A stretch of 64,000 bases of DNA, taken from positions 2,887,201-2,951,200 of the forward strand of contig OX365962.1 of assembly GCA_947247005.1 (NCBI GenBank), read 5' to 3'. Below the pieces are notes generated by a model. That model made no database searches and was not told where the DNA came from. It was given only the letters and a program-made list of their open reading frames with translations. Both the position numbers and the translations under genes were made by a program. The stretch's first letter is position 1; every line of letters starts with the position of its first letter. This stretch comes from Spisula solida. Its lineage: Eukaryota > Mollusca > Bivalvia > Venerida > Mactridae. Positions 11,610 to 26,600 of this stretch are shown in pieces.

Positions 11610-11688
11610 ATGAAAATGAACGCCTTCAATATAATATCGACTTTGTTGTTTTTGATTGTTGTTTCTATTGGATTTATTAATACACAAG
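11610..11688 (+). CDS. Exon 1: signal peptide
   Basis: The exon starts at MKMNAF, has a hydrophobic core IISTLLFLIVVSIGF and ends INTQ plus one base. The donor is CAAG|GTAAGA, a strong consensus, in phase 1. ATG 11610 is used because it precedes the hydrophobic core directly; a second ATG two codons on would serve equally. The open frame continuing past 11688 is intron. Confidence 0.8.
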
Positions 11689-14600
11689 GTAAGATTCGTA
11701 ATAATTTATTTGTTTTCGTACAATATTCACGAACGCGTTACTTGATTATTATTATTCAAATGTTGGGTAATTTTGATGAAGTGTTCGATTCCAAGCCGCG
11801 TCGTACCAAATACACCAGTAATTTAGAAAACTTGTTACCAAATCGATCTAAAATTAATTAGTATAAAATTTAAAATAATAATGAAAAAAAGACTTTTGTA
11901 AATACAAGAATGTCTAATATAAGGTTAGCTTAGGTCAAGGGAAATATAGGATAAATAGTTAATACGCCCACTTCCTTATTAGACGTAATTCGTGTTCTCA
12001 CAATACAACTAACCCATTGTTAGTAGTCACATGAATTCAGCAACCACCTGTCTTGTAACATTACACCTGTATTCTTGATATAGTGTTGAGATTTTAACCT
12101 GTTACTCGGCCGACCTTTTAAACGCATACTTTGACAGGTGTTAAATCTGTATTTATACCCCCATAATCAAACGGACCGAAATTGCACGATTCGCTCGTGG
12201 AAATAAATATATTTAACACAAAACCTTAAAATCAAGTCGTGCATAAATGTTAGGATCCCGTCACTATCTCCGTACCATACAAAATGTGGTCTTATTGTAA
12301 AGATGTCTTAAAATGCCCGTTAGACTATAAAATGAATTTGTATAAATCATGATCACAGATGTTTTATTTAAGCAGCGTGTAGTGGGTAACAAGATATAAT
12401 CTTACATCGCATACATTTAATTACCCCAGATAGTACGACAGACATGTCGTACGTGTTTACTGTGAGCAACAATGTAGTTAGTAATTTTGTGGGGTTTTAC
12501 CGGTTAATTTCGTGGTGAAACTCGACCACGAAATTTAATCCCCTTTATTAAATGACCTTTTAAAGGAGTTTCCCTTTCATGTTTTGTATTTATAAACTTT
12601 ACTGCCCACAAAAATGAATTTTAAAAACATCCACGAAATTTAGTACCCACCAAATGAAGAAGTTGGTTTACAGTTTATTAAATAACACCAATAGCGGATT
12701 CATCGCCTAAGTGCATGGTTTGTACACCAGGGGTCGCTTTAGGTAACAAACCACCAAATGCATACGCGGACTAAAGTAGTCCTGTAAAAACCTTTGATTT
12801 GGCTGGAAATGGTGGTATGTCTTGACAAATCAGCATAAGAATCATGTAGTTGGGTTTAAATGCTTTGTATACATGTATGTGATGTAGTGAAACTGTTTTA
12901 TTTAGAAAATTTTGATATTCTGGCTTAAATATGAAAGCGAAAGTAGGGTTGTGGCTAACGGACTTTGAATCAGTCGTGTGAGAAAATATGTTCACCGCGT
13001 TTGACGAACCAAATTTTTCTTATACGATACGCAACCTCCTGATTTTTTTTTCATTTTCTTGAGGCTGTGTGCTATAACTATTGATTGTTGGATTTTGAGA
13101 GGTCTCCATGGACAAAAGTTTGACATTTTTTGGGTCAGCAATTTGTCACTTTACATTGAGCTAAACAACAAATCTATTTGGTGGTTTGTTACCTTTAAAA
13201 CTCCGTGCCGCCTGCCTTTATATTTACATTGGCACTTGAAAGAAGCGCGGAGGGGAGTGGTCGTTGGAACATGGGCGTCTTCTGTGTATTGCACAATCCT
13301 CCAAAAACTGAAATGACTAATTATCTTGTGCGGGTGCCGCCCATATGTCACTTCCCGTTGCGACGAACAATCAATGCATAAGAAACTCGTGCGTGTGCTT
13401 ATAATCATAGTGATAGAGTATATTTTAAATGAGTGTTTAATATTTGTTATTGATTTTAGGGAATGAGTTGAATAAAATGAAAGGATGCGAGCCTTGGCGA
13501 TCTTCATATTCGTTTAATTCAAAAGGTTTCATAAATTCACAAATTTGGGAGGGTCTTATTATAAGGTAATCTTTATAATGAGGTGGTCTTACTTTTGAAG
13601 AGGTTTTATTTTTGTGGTGGAAATTATTGAGGTTATGGAAATGAAGTCATTAATGGAGTGAACCTATAATTGAAGTGGTCTTACTATTGAGGTAATCTTA
13701 TTATTGAGATGGGTGTATTATTGAGATGGTGTTTTCAATATAAATATTATTGGTCTTATTATTGGGATGGATGTATTATTGGGATGGATGTATTATTGGG
13801 ATGATATTTTTAATATCGATATTATTGGTCTTATTATTTGGATGGATGTATTATTGGAATGATATTTTTAATATCGATATTATTGGTCTTATTATTTGGA
13901 TGGATGTATTATTGGGATGGTGTTTTTAATATCGATATTATTGGTCTTATTATTTGGATGGATGTATTATTGGGATGGGTGTATTATTGGGATGGGTGTA
14001 TTATTGGGATGGGTGTATTATTGGGATGGGTGTATTATTGGGATGGGTGTATTATTGGGATGGGTGTATTATTGGGATGATATTTTTAATATCGATATTA
14101 TTGGTCTTATTATTTGGATGGATGTATTTTTGGGATGGATGTATTATTGGGATGGGTGTATTATTGGGATGGGTGTATTATTGGGATGATATTTTTAATA
14201 TCGATATTATTGGTCTTATTATTTGGATGGATGTATTATTGGAATGATATTTTTAATATCGATATTATTGGTCTTATTATTTGGATGGATGTATTATTGG
14301 GATGGTGTTTTTAATATCGATATTATTGGTCTTATTATTTGGATGGATGTATTATTGGGATGGGTGTATTATTGGGATGGGTGTATTATTGGGATGGATG
14401 TATTATTGGGATGGGTGTATTATTGGGATGATATTTTTAATATCGATATTATTGGTCTTATTATTTGGATGGATGTATTTTTGGGATGGATGTATTATTG
14501 GGATGGGTGTATTATTGGGATGATATTTTTAATATCGATATTATTGGTCTTATTATTGGGATGGATGTATTATTGAGTTGATATTTTTAATATCGATAAT

Positions 14601-17600
14601 ATTGGTCTTATTATTGGGATGGGTGTTTTATTGAGTTGATATTTTTAATATCGATAATATTGGTCTTATTATTGGGATGGGTGTATTATTGGGATGGATG
14701 TATTTTTGGGATGGATGTATTATTGGGATGGGTGTATTATTGGGATGGTGTTTTTAATATCGATATTATTGGTCTTATTATTGGGATTGATGTATTATTG
14801 GGATGTACCTGATACGAAAGGTCTATTGCTAGTTCAGCTTAATGCATTCACGGAAGTTCATATTTCACATATTCAAGATTTCAACTTCAAAATTTCACGA
14901 TTTCAGTGACACGGATTTACGATTTAGGTACATGATTACACGATTTCAACCTTTTACTTTTAGAGTTTACGGATCGTAAATTTGTTGAAATGTCACTATC
15001 ATTTTTTTCCTAACCTGTTCTGTTCTTTGAAACTAAATTAAAATAGTTTAGTTTACTTGAAGACATTCATATTTTATGATATAACATCGGTTGAGGATTT
15101 GTGATATGCTTTATATTGCTCGTCAAACAAATACTTTACACTCTAATAAGCATACAAGTTTTATACTTAACGGTCTGTGAATTCGACACGCATAACTATA
15201 TAAGGTCATAAACCACCAAATTCATATTCAAATAGTCCTTACAAAAAATTCTGTTTGAGGCTGAAAACGGTGTTTTTGTGTGTCAACCATTTTGGACAGA
15301 ATTGTGGCCTTTTGTTTATTTTGTACATTATAATAAGAACATTGGAACATTTGAACTGGTGTGGTCAGGCTCACCGTTACTGGCTGACATGAAAGCCTCA
15401 TACATTGTCATGGAATTTAAATCAATCTTTCACATAATATGTTAAAAATTTTGTTTGTTTTTAATCGTTTTGGGCTCAATTATTTTCCCTGTGACTGTTC
15501 GTTGTTCAGGGTAGCAATACCCTGTGACTTTTTGCTACAGTTCCGAGTAGAAATTTGTAAACATTTCTATATAATACTTATGGCTATTTTATTTTCCAAT
15601 GTTTACGAAATTCTTCTTGTAACTGTAGCCAAACGTCACGTGGTATTGCTCAACAGTTGTAATAATGGGTTTAAATACCGGTTTTCATAAATCTATAAAA
15701 CATAAATAGTGATGTTCAGCTTTCACATACCCAGCCTTTGTAACTGTACTGTGAGATAGCACCTTGTGATATTGAATTGCAAAAACATATAAACAAGTGA
15801 ACTTCAGCGTTCAATGTACTAGTTCGGGCACACACTGAATACGGGTATTTTTGGTAGGTTTTTAATTTGATTTGATATTTGTTAAAATCAATAATCGCGG
15901 GTATATACTATATAGGGGGTATACAGGGGGTATGTATACTATTATATAGGGGCTATATTCTATATAAGGGGTGTATAGGGGGGTATATGCTGTATAGGGG
16001 TTGTATATAAACTTTATAAGGGTTCTCACTTATCATTGAAATAACATCAGCACAAATTGTGTTATTTAATGTCTTAGCTTCCATTATGTATATACGTGTT
16101 AGCCCATTTTGTCCTCATAGTATGTCAGTGTAGTTTCAATGTTTTAGTGATAACCCTTGTTAAGTGTATAAGCCTATTTACCGCGGAACTATAACTGTGA
16201 AGTTAATTAAATGCTTTTTTGGCTATACTTGCTATTATTAAACCGTTTTCGTCTTTGGTATGACGCGGCCTAGGATATTGTTCACAGCGTATTAAACCAA
16301 TCACTGTATCATAAATCAACTCGTATGACTTATTGCGAGCAAAACACCTGTAACGTCCGGTCACTGTAAAAAAATGCCGAGCATATCCTTTATTTGCCAG
16401 TCAGCTTTCCGCTGAAATATGGCAGGCATATACATTTGTATATGTGTGTCTCCAACCAGTTTTGAACCGGGTCGCCAGATTAGACGGCAAGTGCGCTAAC
16501 CATTGAGCTACGGAGGCCACTGTATGACTTAATGCTAGCAAAACACATGTAATTTCTTGTCACTGGCTGATTTGATGCGAGCAAAAGCACCTGTAACTTC
16601 TGGTCACTGTATGAGGCTTATTGAGAGACTATACAATGTGTACGACTTCTTGCAATAACCAGGGGTTGACTCGTTTATATATTTCTACACTATGTTGTTG
16701 ATGTCGAGTTCTTAAAAGACTATTAGGTAAAAGCCTATTCCTAAAGAATTCAACCTACCATTAAACATAACCATGTAATGTAATCAATCGATATAAACTT
16801 CAGTGCCAAGGTATAAGAATATGTCTGAACGTGCGAGCTGTTACCTAACTTAACCTTGTCTAGCAAGTTGGATCAATAAGTATATACAGTGGCCACCAAA
16901 AATAAGTATACAGATGTTATTCCCCCATTTACTTGTCTGTAATAACACTATTTGTAAAACAGTGAAACAACACTTTTTTTGAAGAAAAAGGAATATTTTT
17001 GTTTATTATATGTAAAGACCATACATTAATTGGTACCCTAGGTGCAAAATATAAAGTTTCTTTGTCCCGATTGAATGGTAACTTAGTCACAAAAAGATGG
17101 AAAATTCAGCATTTTAGATCACATGGGTATTTAAATTCAGAACATATTCATCCTTTTTTCTATCTCTGTTTTTACTCATTTAGTAACTGTAGTTTCAGAA
17201 ACAAGTACAATTGTGACTGTCTGATAAAAGGATATTGAATAATTTAACCAAGTTAAATTTAGCAACAATTATTTACTGTATATTATTTTTGGTGGGCACT
17301 GTATAATGTATATATATTATGTATAATATGAGAGAAATTCAACACGACCTTGACAGGATTCAACTGATTTATTGAAAGTAATTTAGTGAGTTATCCCCCG
17401 TACTACAATCTAAAATTAAATTGGGTCAGTCATGCGGATAACTTTGCTTTTACGCATGTTTTGGCTGTTGCGCATTGTAGAACATTTTGTGTAATTAGTC
17501 TGAAATATTGGCACCTGAAATGATCCGAGATGCAATCATATAATTACTAAGTTACATGTGGTTTCTCACTCATATCAGTGATAAAGATTGTATTTAACTG

Positions 17601-20600
17601 AAATTGATATATCCTTTCCACTACCACGATTGGGGGGGGGGGGGGGGCTATGAGAAATTCATATGGTCTCTATACCCCGTCCCTGAGACACTATTGACTT
17701 GCAGCAATGATAAAAACTCGATACATCCGGATGCTACACACCTGCCCAAAACTGAAAGTGGAAAAATGTCAACATTTCGACTAAAGGTCACCGGAAATGA
17801 CGGTGACCCTTGCGCGAAAAACTTCTTTTTTTAGCTTGGTAAGCCTACTTTTGGGCCCCTTTAGGGCATTGATCCTGACCTCTTTGTCTAGCCTTATATT
17901 CCTTCTATAGAGAAATAAAAACTTTTTGGCGCTAAATGTTATTGCAATTCCGCAGGGAATCGTACCGCAATGGCGGGTAGGACCAGTAATTTCAGTTTTG
18001 GAGAACTTACGTTCAAAGCCCTCTCTAAAGCGGACCAGCCGGTCCTAAAATCTGTGAACGACCTTGTCCACGTGATATCCTTTACTCTATGATGCTCGTG
18101 CTTCTGTGACAGTGAAATATCCGAATTTGGGCTTAGGCCGTAACCCCTGGAAGCCCGATCAGTACTCATTAGTACGCTATGATAGCGGTTAATATATCAG
18201 ATTTATACATTTTACAAGTATGCAGCTAGTTCTGTAAAGTACCTCAGGGAGGGGGTATAACATGTGGCGCTGTGAGGGGGTATAACATGTGGTGCTGTGA
18301 TGGGGTATAACATGTGGCGCTGTGAGGGGGTATAACATATGGCGCTGTGAGGGGGTATAACATATGATACCGTTAGGGGGTATAACGTGTGACGTTGTGA
18401 GGGGTATAACATATGGCGCTGTGAGGGGGTATAACATGTGGCGCTGTGAGGGGGTATAACATATGGCGCTGTGAGGGGGTATAACATGTGGCGCTGTGAG
18501 GGGGTATAACATATGGCGCTGTGAGGGGGTATAACATGTGGCGCTGTGAGGGGGTATAACATATGGCGCTGTGAGGGGGTATAACATATGATACCGTTAG
18601 GGGGTATAACGTGTGACGTTGTGAGGGGTAAAACATGTGGCGCTGTGAGGGGGTATAACATATGGCGCTGTGAGGGGGTATAACATGTGGCGCTGTGAGG
18701 GGGTATAACATATGGCGCTGTGAGGGGGTATAACATATGGCGCTGTGAGGGGGTATAACATATGGCGCTGTGAGGGGGTATAACATGTGGCGCTGTGAGG
18801 GGGTATAACATATGGCGCTGTGAGGGGGTATAACATGTGGCGCTGTGAGGGGGTATAACGTGTGACGTTGTGAGGGGGTATAACATGTGGCGCTGTGAGG
18901 GGGTATAACGTGTGACGTTGTGAGGGGGTATAACATGTGACGTTGTGAGGGGGTATAACGTGTGACGTTGTGAGGGGGTATAACGTGTGACGTTGTGAGG
19001 GGGTATAACATGTGGCGCTGTGAGGGGGTATAACATGTGGCGCTGTGAGGGGGTATAACGTGTGACGTTGTGAGGGGGTATAACATGTGGCGCTGTGAGG
19101 GGGTATAACATGTGGCGCTGTGAGGGGGTATAACATATGGCGCTGTGAGGGGGTATAACATATGGCGCTGTGAGGGGGTATAACATATGGCGCTGTGAGG
19201 GGGTATAACATATGATACCGTTAGGGGGTATAACGTGTGACGTTGTGAGGGGAGATTGTTTATATAGTTGTGTAATATATGAGCCGTTCTCCAGGAAAAC
19301 CGGGCTTAGTGACAAAATTATGAACATCGTGATAATATTGTGTTAGAAAGACAAGACTCTTATGAACTGTTTCTGAAAATTGGAACAAAATCTAACGTCA
19401 ATTTATAAAGTTACATACCTTTAAAACCAACCACTTCCGTCTACTTTTTGAGTGACGTCGCAATCGTCACCAAGACGTTATTTGAAGTAACGTTTACAAA
19501 CATTTCACAAATCCACTATTTGATCAATTTTCGACGTAAACTTTTCTAACTGTATCACATCTAAGAATCATATTCTTGTTTTACTAGTAATTACATAAAT
19601 ATAAATTGTCAGTGTTTGCTTCTAAAGAAAAGTAGCTACTGTTTTTGTCCACTAACCCCTTTTTTCAATATGGGTACTTTTCAGAAATTGGTCACCAAAG
19701 CAACGACATAACTTATTTGGACATACTTCATGAGTTAAATTAAATCTTAGTGATAGTACTATATTATCCAATTACTTAAAATTATATCAAAGAACATGAC
19801 TTTTTTCTCATTTCAGAACTTGTTCTAAATCATATTACATAATTACTTAATATGTAATGTCACTAAGCCCGGTTTTCCCGGAGAACGGCTCATATATATT
19901 ATAGTTCCAGTATGCAGTTAGTTCTGTAAAGTACATCAGGGGGGGGGGGGGGTTAAACGTGTGATGTTGTGAGGGGCGTAACTTGTGACGCTTTGTGACG
20001 ATTGTTTAGATTGTTGTGTACTAAAATTATGTATTATATTATAGTTCCAGTATGCATTCAGTTCTGTAAAGTACCTCAAGGAGGGGGTATAATATGTGAC
20101 ACTGGGAGGGGGTATATTGTGTGACGCTTTGAAGGGAGAATGTTTCTGCATATAGTTGTGTAGTACATGTATATGTACTATTTTATAGATCCAGTATGCA
20201 GTCAGTTCTGTAAAGTACCCCAGGGAGGGGGTATAACATGTGACGGTGTGAGGGGACACTGTTTAGATGGTTGTGTAATATACATGTATGTATTAGATTA
20301 TAGTTCCAGTATGCAGTCAGTTCTGTAAAGTACCTCAAGGAGGGGGTATAACATGTGACGGTGTGAGGGGACACTGTTTAGATGGTTGTGTAATATATAT
20401 ATTATTTTATAGTTACAGTATGCAGTCAGATCTGTAAAGTACCTCAAGGAGGGGGTATAACATGTGACGCCGTGAGGGGACACTGTTTAGATGGTTGTGT
20501 AATATACATGTATGTATTATATTATAGTTCCAGTATGCAGTCAGTTCTGTAAAGTACCTCAGGTAGGGGGTATAACATGTGACGCTGTGAGGGGAGACTG

Positions 20601-23600
20601 TTTAGATGGTTGTGTAATATTATGTATTATATTATAGTTCCAGTATGCAGTCAGTTGTGTAAAGTACCTCAAGGAGGGGGTATAACATGTGACGCTGTGA
20701 GGGGGTATATTGTGTGACGCTTTGAAGGGAGAATGTTTACTGCATATAGTTGTGTAGTACATGTTCATATGTATTATTTTATAGTTCCAGTATGCAGTCA
20801 GTTTTGTAAAGTACCTCAGGGAGGGAGTATAACTTGTGACAATGTGAGGGGAGCGTGTTTAGATGGTTGTGTGGATGGCTATGCTGGAGAACTCTGTAAC
20901 ATACAATGCTGCGGGGGATGTAAGACTTGCTCAGATACTGACGGAGGGTGAGTATTGTTTGTTTATTATACCCCGCACAACGAGTTGTAACGGGGGTATA
21001 CTGGATTCAGCTTGTCTGTCTGTCCGTCAGTACGTCAGTCTGTTCGTAGACGCATTCTTGAGGACGAATCTCCTCCTACAGTTTCTGCAGCATTTGCTTC
21101 AAACTTTTACAGATGAACAACCTCAATATGTAGATGTGCATACAAGAAAGATGTAGATGTGCATAAAAGAAAGTATTTGCGCTGCGACAATATTTGACAG
21201 AATTATGGCCCTTTGTACTTTTATCGACGATACAATATAATTAAAGTGAACAGTTCTTGTGGACCCAACTTCTACTACAGTTTTTGCAGCATTTTTTAAA
21301 CTTTAACAGTTGAACAACCTCAATACGTACATGTGCATGAAGCAAAAAAATAGCTGCAATGATATTTGCAACGCGGGGGTATATTAGTCTGCCGAATAGC
21401 GACCGTTCTAGTTTCATTCTTGTTGTATCCTCGGTAGAGAATCACCCTTTAGGAAAAGAAAAGTTTTGTTGTTACTATGGCGAGGTAAAAGTGAAAGTAT
21501 ACAGCTGTCTCATATTCTCATGTCCTCTCCTGAAATCCGTGCTTGTTTTTATTAATAAGCTCAAATACATTTGTAACATTATATTTTTAGTAAAGTTACC
21601 TAAATAATAATCACAAAAATAGTACAAAATGTATGTGCACATTGAGGCAGACATTTTGGACGATTCATTATAGTTGTCACCTTGACGACGAGGAACAATA
21701 CTTGTCATAATTATTCAAATCGGTATTCTTCGGCTCGAATGCATTGTTTTTTGCATACCATTTTCATTACGCATTTTATTCATCATCCCGCTCTAACGAA
21801 AACATATTTCTAAAATTTACTTCATTTAAAAATAAATCCAAAATATGGTGCCCCAATACGGAAGCATGGATTTCATACTCAGGGTTGTAAGAGCCATGAA
21901 TGCTCACTTGGAAAGAGTCCCTGTCTCCTACACAAATGAGGTCCGAAGCGGTACACCAATTTTAACACATATGCCAGTATCAAGAACCCGTTCATGAAGC
22001 AAAACATATGTGAAGATATCATACACTGAGATGAATTTAGGTATTACACGTCTATTGAAAGAGGTCCCCTGGGGGTTTAAACAAAATAATGAAGTCTGAA
22101 TTTGGGACAGTAATAAATAAATAAATAAGGGACATGAATGACATTGTGTAGATGGAACCAAACTTTTCAGTTTTATCAAAAAGACCAAAGACACACACAT
22201 GAGAGGCCCTGTCCCATGAGGGGCCCTGTCCCATGCACAAGTGAGGACCTGAATTGGTACAAGAACTTTATAAACAATATAATATTATATAAATACAGGA
22301 TTCTACATATTGTGAGGCAAAAATTTGTGACCACAGTAAAATATTATATAAATACAGGATTTTCCATATTGTGAGGCAAAAATATGTGACTGCAGTAAAA
22401 TATTATATAAATACAGGATTTTTTCATATTGTGAGGCAAAAGGTATGTGAGCACAGTATGATATTATATAGATACAGGATTTTCCATATTGTGAGGCAAA
22501 AATATGTGACCGCAGTATATATATATATCGTAATATAATAATGAACGTGGGCATTTGAAGTATGTCGCTTTGTTATTATAACACGAGACACTTGTGAGGG
22601 CGCCCCTTTCCCCTTCCCGTGGTCTGCACCAATAGGGCTCCAAAGGGAAACTTGAATTTTCACTAATTTATCAGTATTATAAACACATTAGTTATTTCTC
22701 AGGCTGCCTGTTTATACTGGTATTACTTACAATGTACATGTATGTGTTTACCAATCGTACATGTAAATAACAATGTTCTTTTGTATAGAAAAAACAAGCC
22801 ATTTTCGACAGAATTGAAAACAAATATTTTCCTAGCAACATAATTATTATAGGTTTATATACTTATGATGAACAACAGTGTCTCCTGACATCTTTGAAAT
22901 GACACGCCCTTCATGTATTGAACACCATGAAATATGTCCTGGCAATTACGGATGCGTTGCGCCATTGGGCGGCGCCTGGTAGTGACAGGGTTCACTTTAT
23001 TATTAGTCCACTGCCGGTTTTTGCCCGGAGGGGACAATAGGTTTGCCCTCCGTCCGTCCGTCAAAAAATCTGGATCCAGACATAACTCAAACAGTTTCCA
23101 AGCTAGGTTTATGAAACTTGGTATGTGGATAGGGGGCATGTGGATAAGTGTGGTTCCCATGGCAGCAGAAACATTGAAAATGGCTTCAAACTGGTAGGGG
23201 ACTTCTGTATTGCTTGCAATTCTTAATTACTTGTTTAAAATACAGACACACCATCTTTAATATTATATATCCGGTTACTCAAATTGTATCAACTGTATGT
23301 AGCATCTCTAAAGAATTAATACGTATTTTATACATTCAGCATCACGTGCGACGCTTGTCATGACGGGTTCTACTTGGCATCAGGCCAATGTTTCCCCTGT
23401 GGAAGAACATGCGCTGTGAATGCCAGCTCCTCGTTACCAACATGTCGACCTGGTGACGGATTATGTGAGTTTGGGTGTCAGGACGGACTATACGGGGACA
23501 TGTGTGAGGAAATCTGCAGTAAAACGTGCAAGGACGGAAACTGTGACCAGACAACTGGTATATATTAGTTTTACCATATACACTTTTACCATATACACTT

Positions 23601-26600
23601 TTGCCATATACACTTTTACCATATACACTTTTACCATATACACTTTTACCATATACACTTTTACCATATACACTTTTACCATATACACTTTTACCATATA
23701 CACTTTTACCATATACACTTTTACCATATACACTTTTACCATATACACTTTTGCCATATACACTTTTACCATATACACTTTTACCATATACACTTTTACC
23801 ATATACACTTTTACCATATACACTTTTACCATATACACTTTTGCCATATACACTTTTACCATATACACTTTTACCATATACACTTTTGCCATATACACTT
23901 TTACCATATACACTTTTGCCATATACACTTTTACCATATACACTTTTACCATATACACTTTTACCATATACACTTTTACCATATACACTTTTGCCATATA
24001 CACTTTTACCATATACACTTTTACCATATACACTTTTACCATATACACTTTTACCATATACACTTTTGCCATATACACTTTTACCATATACACTTTTACC
24101 ATATACACTTTTGCCATATACACTTTTACCATATACACTTTTACCATATACACTTTTACCATATACACTTTTACCATATACACTTTTGCCATATACACTT
24201 TTACCATATACACTTTTACCATATACACTTTTACCATATACACTTTTGCCATATACACTTTTACCATATACACTTTTGCCATATACACTTCGTCATCGGT
24301 CAATATCACTTTTTTCAGGTCAACAAAACATCATATTCACCTCAACATAAGTCAATAACAGTATAATATAATTGAGTCATAACGAAACTTTGGTATAGCA
24401 AACTTCCTTCTTCCTTGATTCTTTGAATGCGTCGAATGTGTTTCTTTTGTTACATCAATAGAGCAAATGCTTTATTACGAACTAAAATGCTAGGGCTAGT
24501 ATTCACAAAGCATTTTAGTGAAAAACTTAAAGGTAAAAACATTTGTACTGCGCATATGTATAACCAATATTTTCTTTCTGATTTTTGTAGCAGTTTAAGA
24601 CTTTAAATCTGTGCTATCTTTATAGTCTTGTTGAGTTGTTACGCTGAAGGAATTGATGCTTTTAAGAAAGACGTTTTTTTCGAAGATGCTTCGTGAAGAC
24701 GAGCCCAGGACATCTTAATAAGCCAGTTTTACTGATAGAGTATTGTTGTTCCAGGTTCATGTACATCCGGTTGCATACTTCCGGTCCTGACCGGCTCCAT
24801 GTGTCAGGAGGCGTGCAGTGAAGGCTGCAAGAAGAGGGAATGCGATCAGACGGGTACCTGTGCCACGGCTGGTTGCCAGCAAGGATACTGGGGTACCGAC
24901 TGTAGATACAAATGTTCCAAGAATTGCGTGGAACCAGATAATATCGTGGATGCGGTTTGTGATGCACAGAATGCCACGTGTCTGAGGGGATGTGTAAATA
25001 ACACACATTGGGGAGCCAACTGCACCAATGCATGTAGTACAACGTGCCTTAATGACAAATGTGCCTTTGACAACGGTGACTGTCTCGGTGGATGCGTGGA
25101 GAACTATGAAGGGCCGCGATGCATGGAGGAATGTAAGTTACTCTTCGATTACCTCCCTTTACCATAAGTTACTCTTCGATTACCTCCCTTTACCATAAGT
25201 TACTCTTCGATTACCTCCCTTTACTATAATTAACTTTTCGATTACCTCCCTTTACCATAAGTTACTCATCGATTACCTCCCGTTACCATAAGTTACTCTT
25301 CGATTACCTCCCTTTACCATAAGTTACTCTTTGATTACCTCCCTTTACCATAAGTAACTTTTCAATTACCTCCCTTTACCATAAGTAACTCTTTGATTAC
25401 CTCCCTTTACCCAAATTAAGTCCAAATTTCACCCTACACATAAACTCCTTAATGGGCCCCACAAGGGGGACAATCCAAAACTTGTCTAAAAAATAATTAC
25501 AAATTTGTCCAATAAGTCGACCTCCTTGACTATTGTGTGGAGAATAATTAAGGTCCCAGACAGAGTGTAAAATATTCTTCGAATTGCTAGGCAATCAATT
25601 CCCTTTACTACAAAAAGTCAAAATTTTGTCCAAAAAGTACCTCTCAACAAAGTCCAATATATCGACACCCTTAGAGGGTGTGTGGAGAACTATGGAGGCA
25701 CATGATGTATGGGAGATTATATTCGTATTGAGTGGCTATTACCTCCCTTTTTCAGACGATATCCAAATTTGTCAAGATAAGAACATCCAATTAGAATCCA
25801 ATATACATGTATAGACGTTTTCTTTCACAAAGTCCATAATAATGCACGGAATTACCCCCACACTTACCAGATAAATGTCAGCGATGTAGTCGTTTGCTTT
25901 TCACATACAGACAATGGGAAATCCGAACGAATTGGAATAAAGCAGCCCATGTCAGGCGCGTATCGAACAACACGATTCCTCACATCTTTTATTAAAGCCT
26001 CTCCCTTATCTTTGATGTTGTATATTCACAATTTATTGGATGATATTCTCAACATTGGTACAGCCTTGGTGCAGCCTTAACTCAGCCTTGGTTCAGCCTT
26101 GGTATATCCTTGGTGCAGCCTTGACTCAGCCTTGGTGCATCTATGACTTAGCCTTGGTGCAGCCTTGAGTCAGCCTTGGTGCATCTATGACTTAGCCTTG
26201 GTGCAACCTTGGTATAGCCTTAGTGCAGCCTTGACTCAGCCTTGGTGCAACCTTGACTCAGCCTTGGTATAGCCTTGGTGCAACCTTGGTACAGCCTTGG
26301 TGCAACCTTAGTGCAGCCTTGACATAACCATGGTACATCTTTGGTGCAACCTGGACACAACCTTAGTTCAAAATGTACAGCCTTGACATAACCATGGTGC
26401 ATCTTTGGTGCAACCTGGACACAACCTTAGTACAGCCTTGACATAACCATGGTACATCCTTGGTGCAACCTGGACACAACCTTGGTACAGCCTTGGTGTA
26501 GCTTTGATGCAGTATTGGTACAGCCTTGGTGCAACCTTAGTACTGCATTGGTACAGCCTTTGTACAGTCTTGGTGCAATCTTAGTACAGCCTTGGTGCAG

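Larger units (their letters stand above)
18219..20790 (+). pseudogene. Eight decayed tandem copies of the intron-1 end plus start of exon 2
   Basis: Units beginning TATGCAG(T/C)YAGTTCTGT at 18219, 19911, 20051, 20195, 20310, 20419, 20534 and 20644 match exon 2 at 20791. Most keep the acceptor TTCCAG, the reading frame over C-KVPQ-GGITCD-VRG-CLDGC, and homology up to GGTTGTGT; they then return to AT-rich intron. Spacing is 109-147 bp. The unit at 20534 stays open across all these cysteines. None has a donor in a phase that fits the next exon, so they are read as pseudo-exons. Confidence 0.85.

Noticed and set aside
13151..13507. 118-residue minus-strand frame
   Set aside because: No domain; overlaps a MITE end; length is within chance for this base composition.
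13838..14576. MDGCIIGM/LLGWMYYWD repeat frames resembling membrane helices
   Set aside because: 58-bp and 14-bp minisatellite in intron 1; hydrophobicity is a by-product of TATTATTGGGATG.
18189..19327. Minus-strand open frames of 132 to 371 residues rich in Tyr-Thr-Pro and His
   Set aside because: They are translations of the 26-bp minisatellite, which has no stop codon on that strand in any frame; three frames are open at once.
23420..24358. Open frames of 249 to 312 residues (FTIYT, TLLPY and KVYMV repeats)
   Set aside because: The unit is 15 bp, so any stop-free frame stays open through the array. No non-repeat domain, and the region is intron 3.
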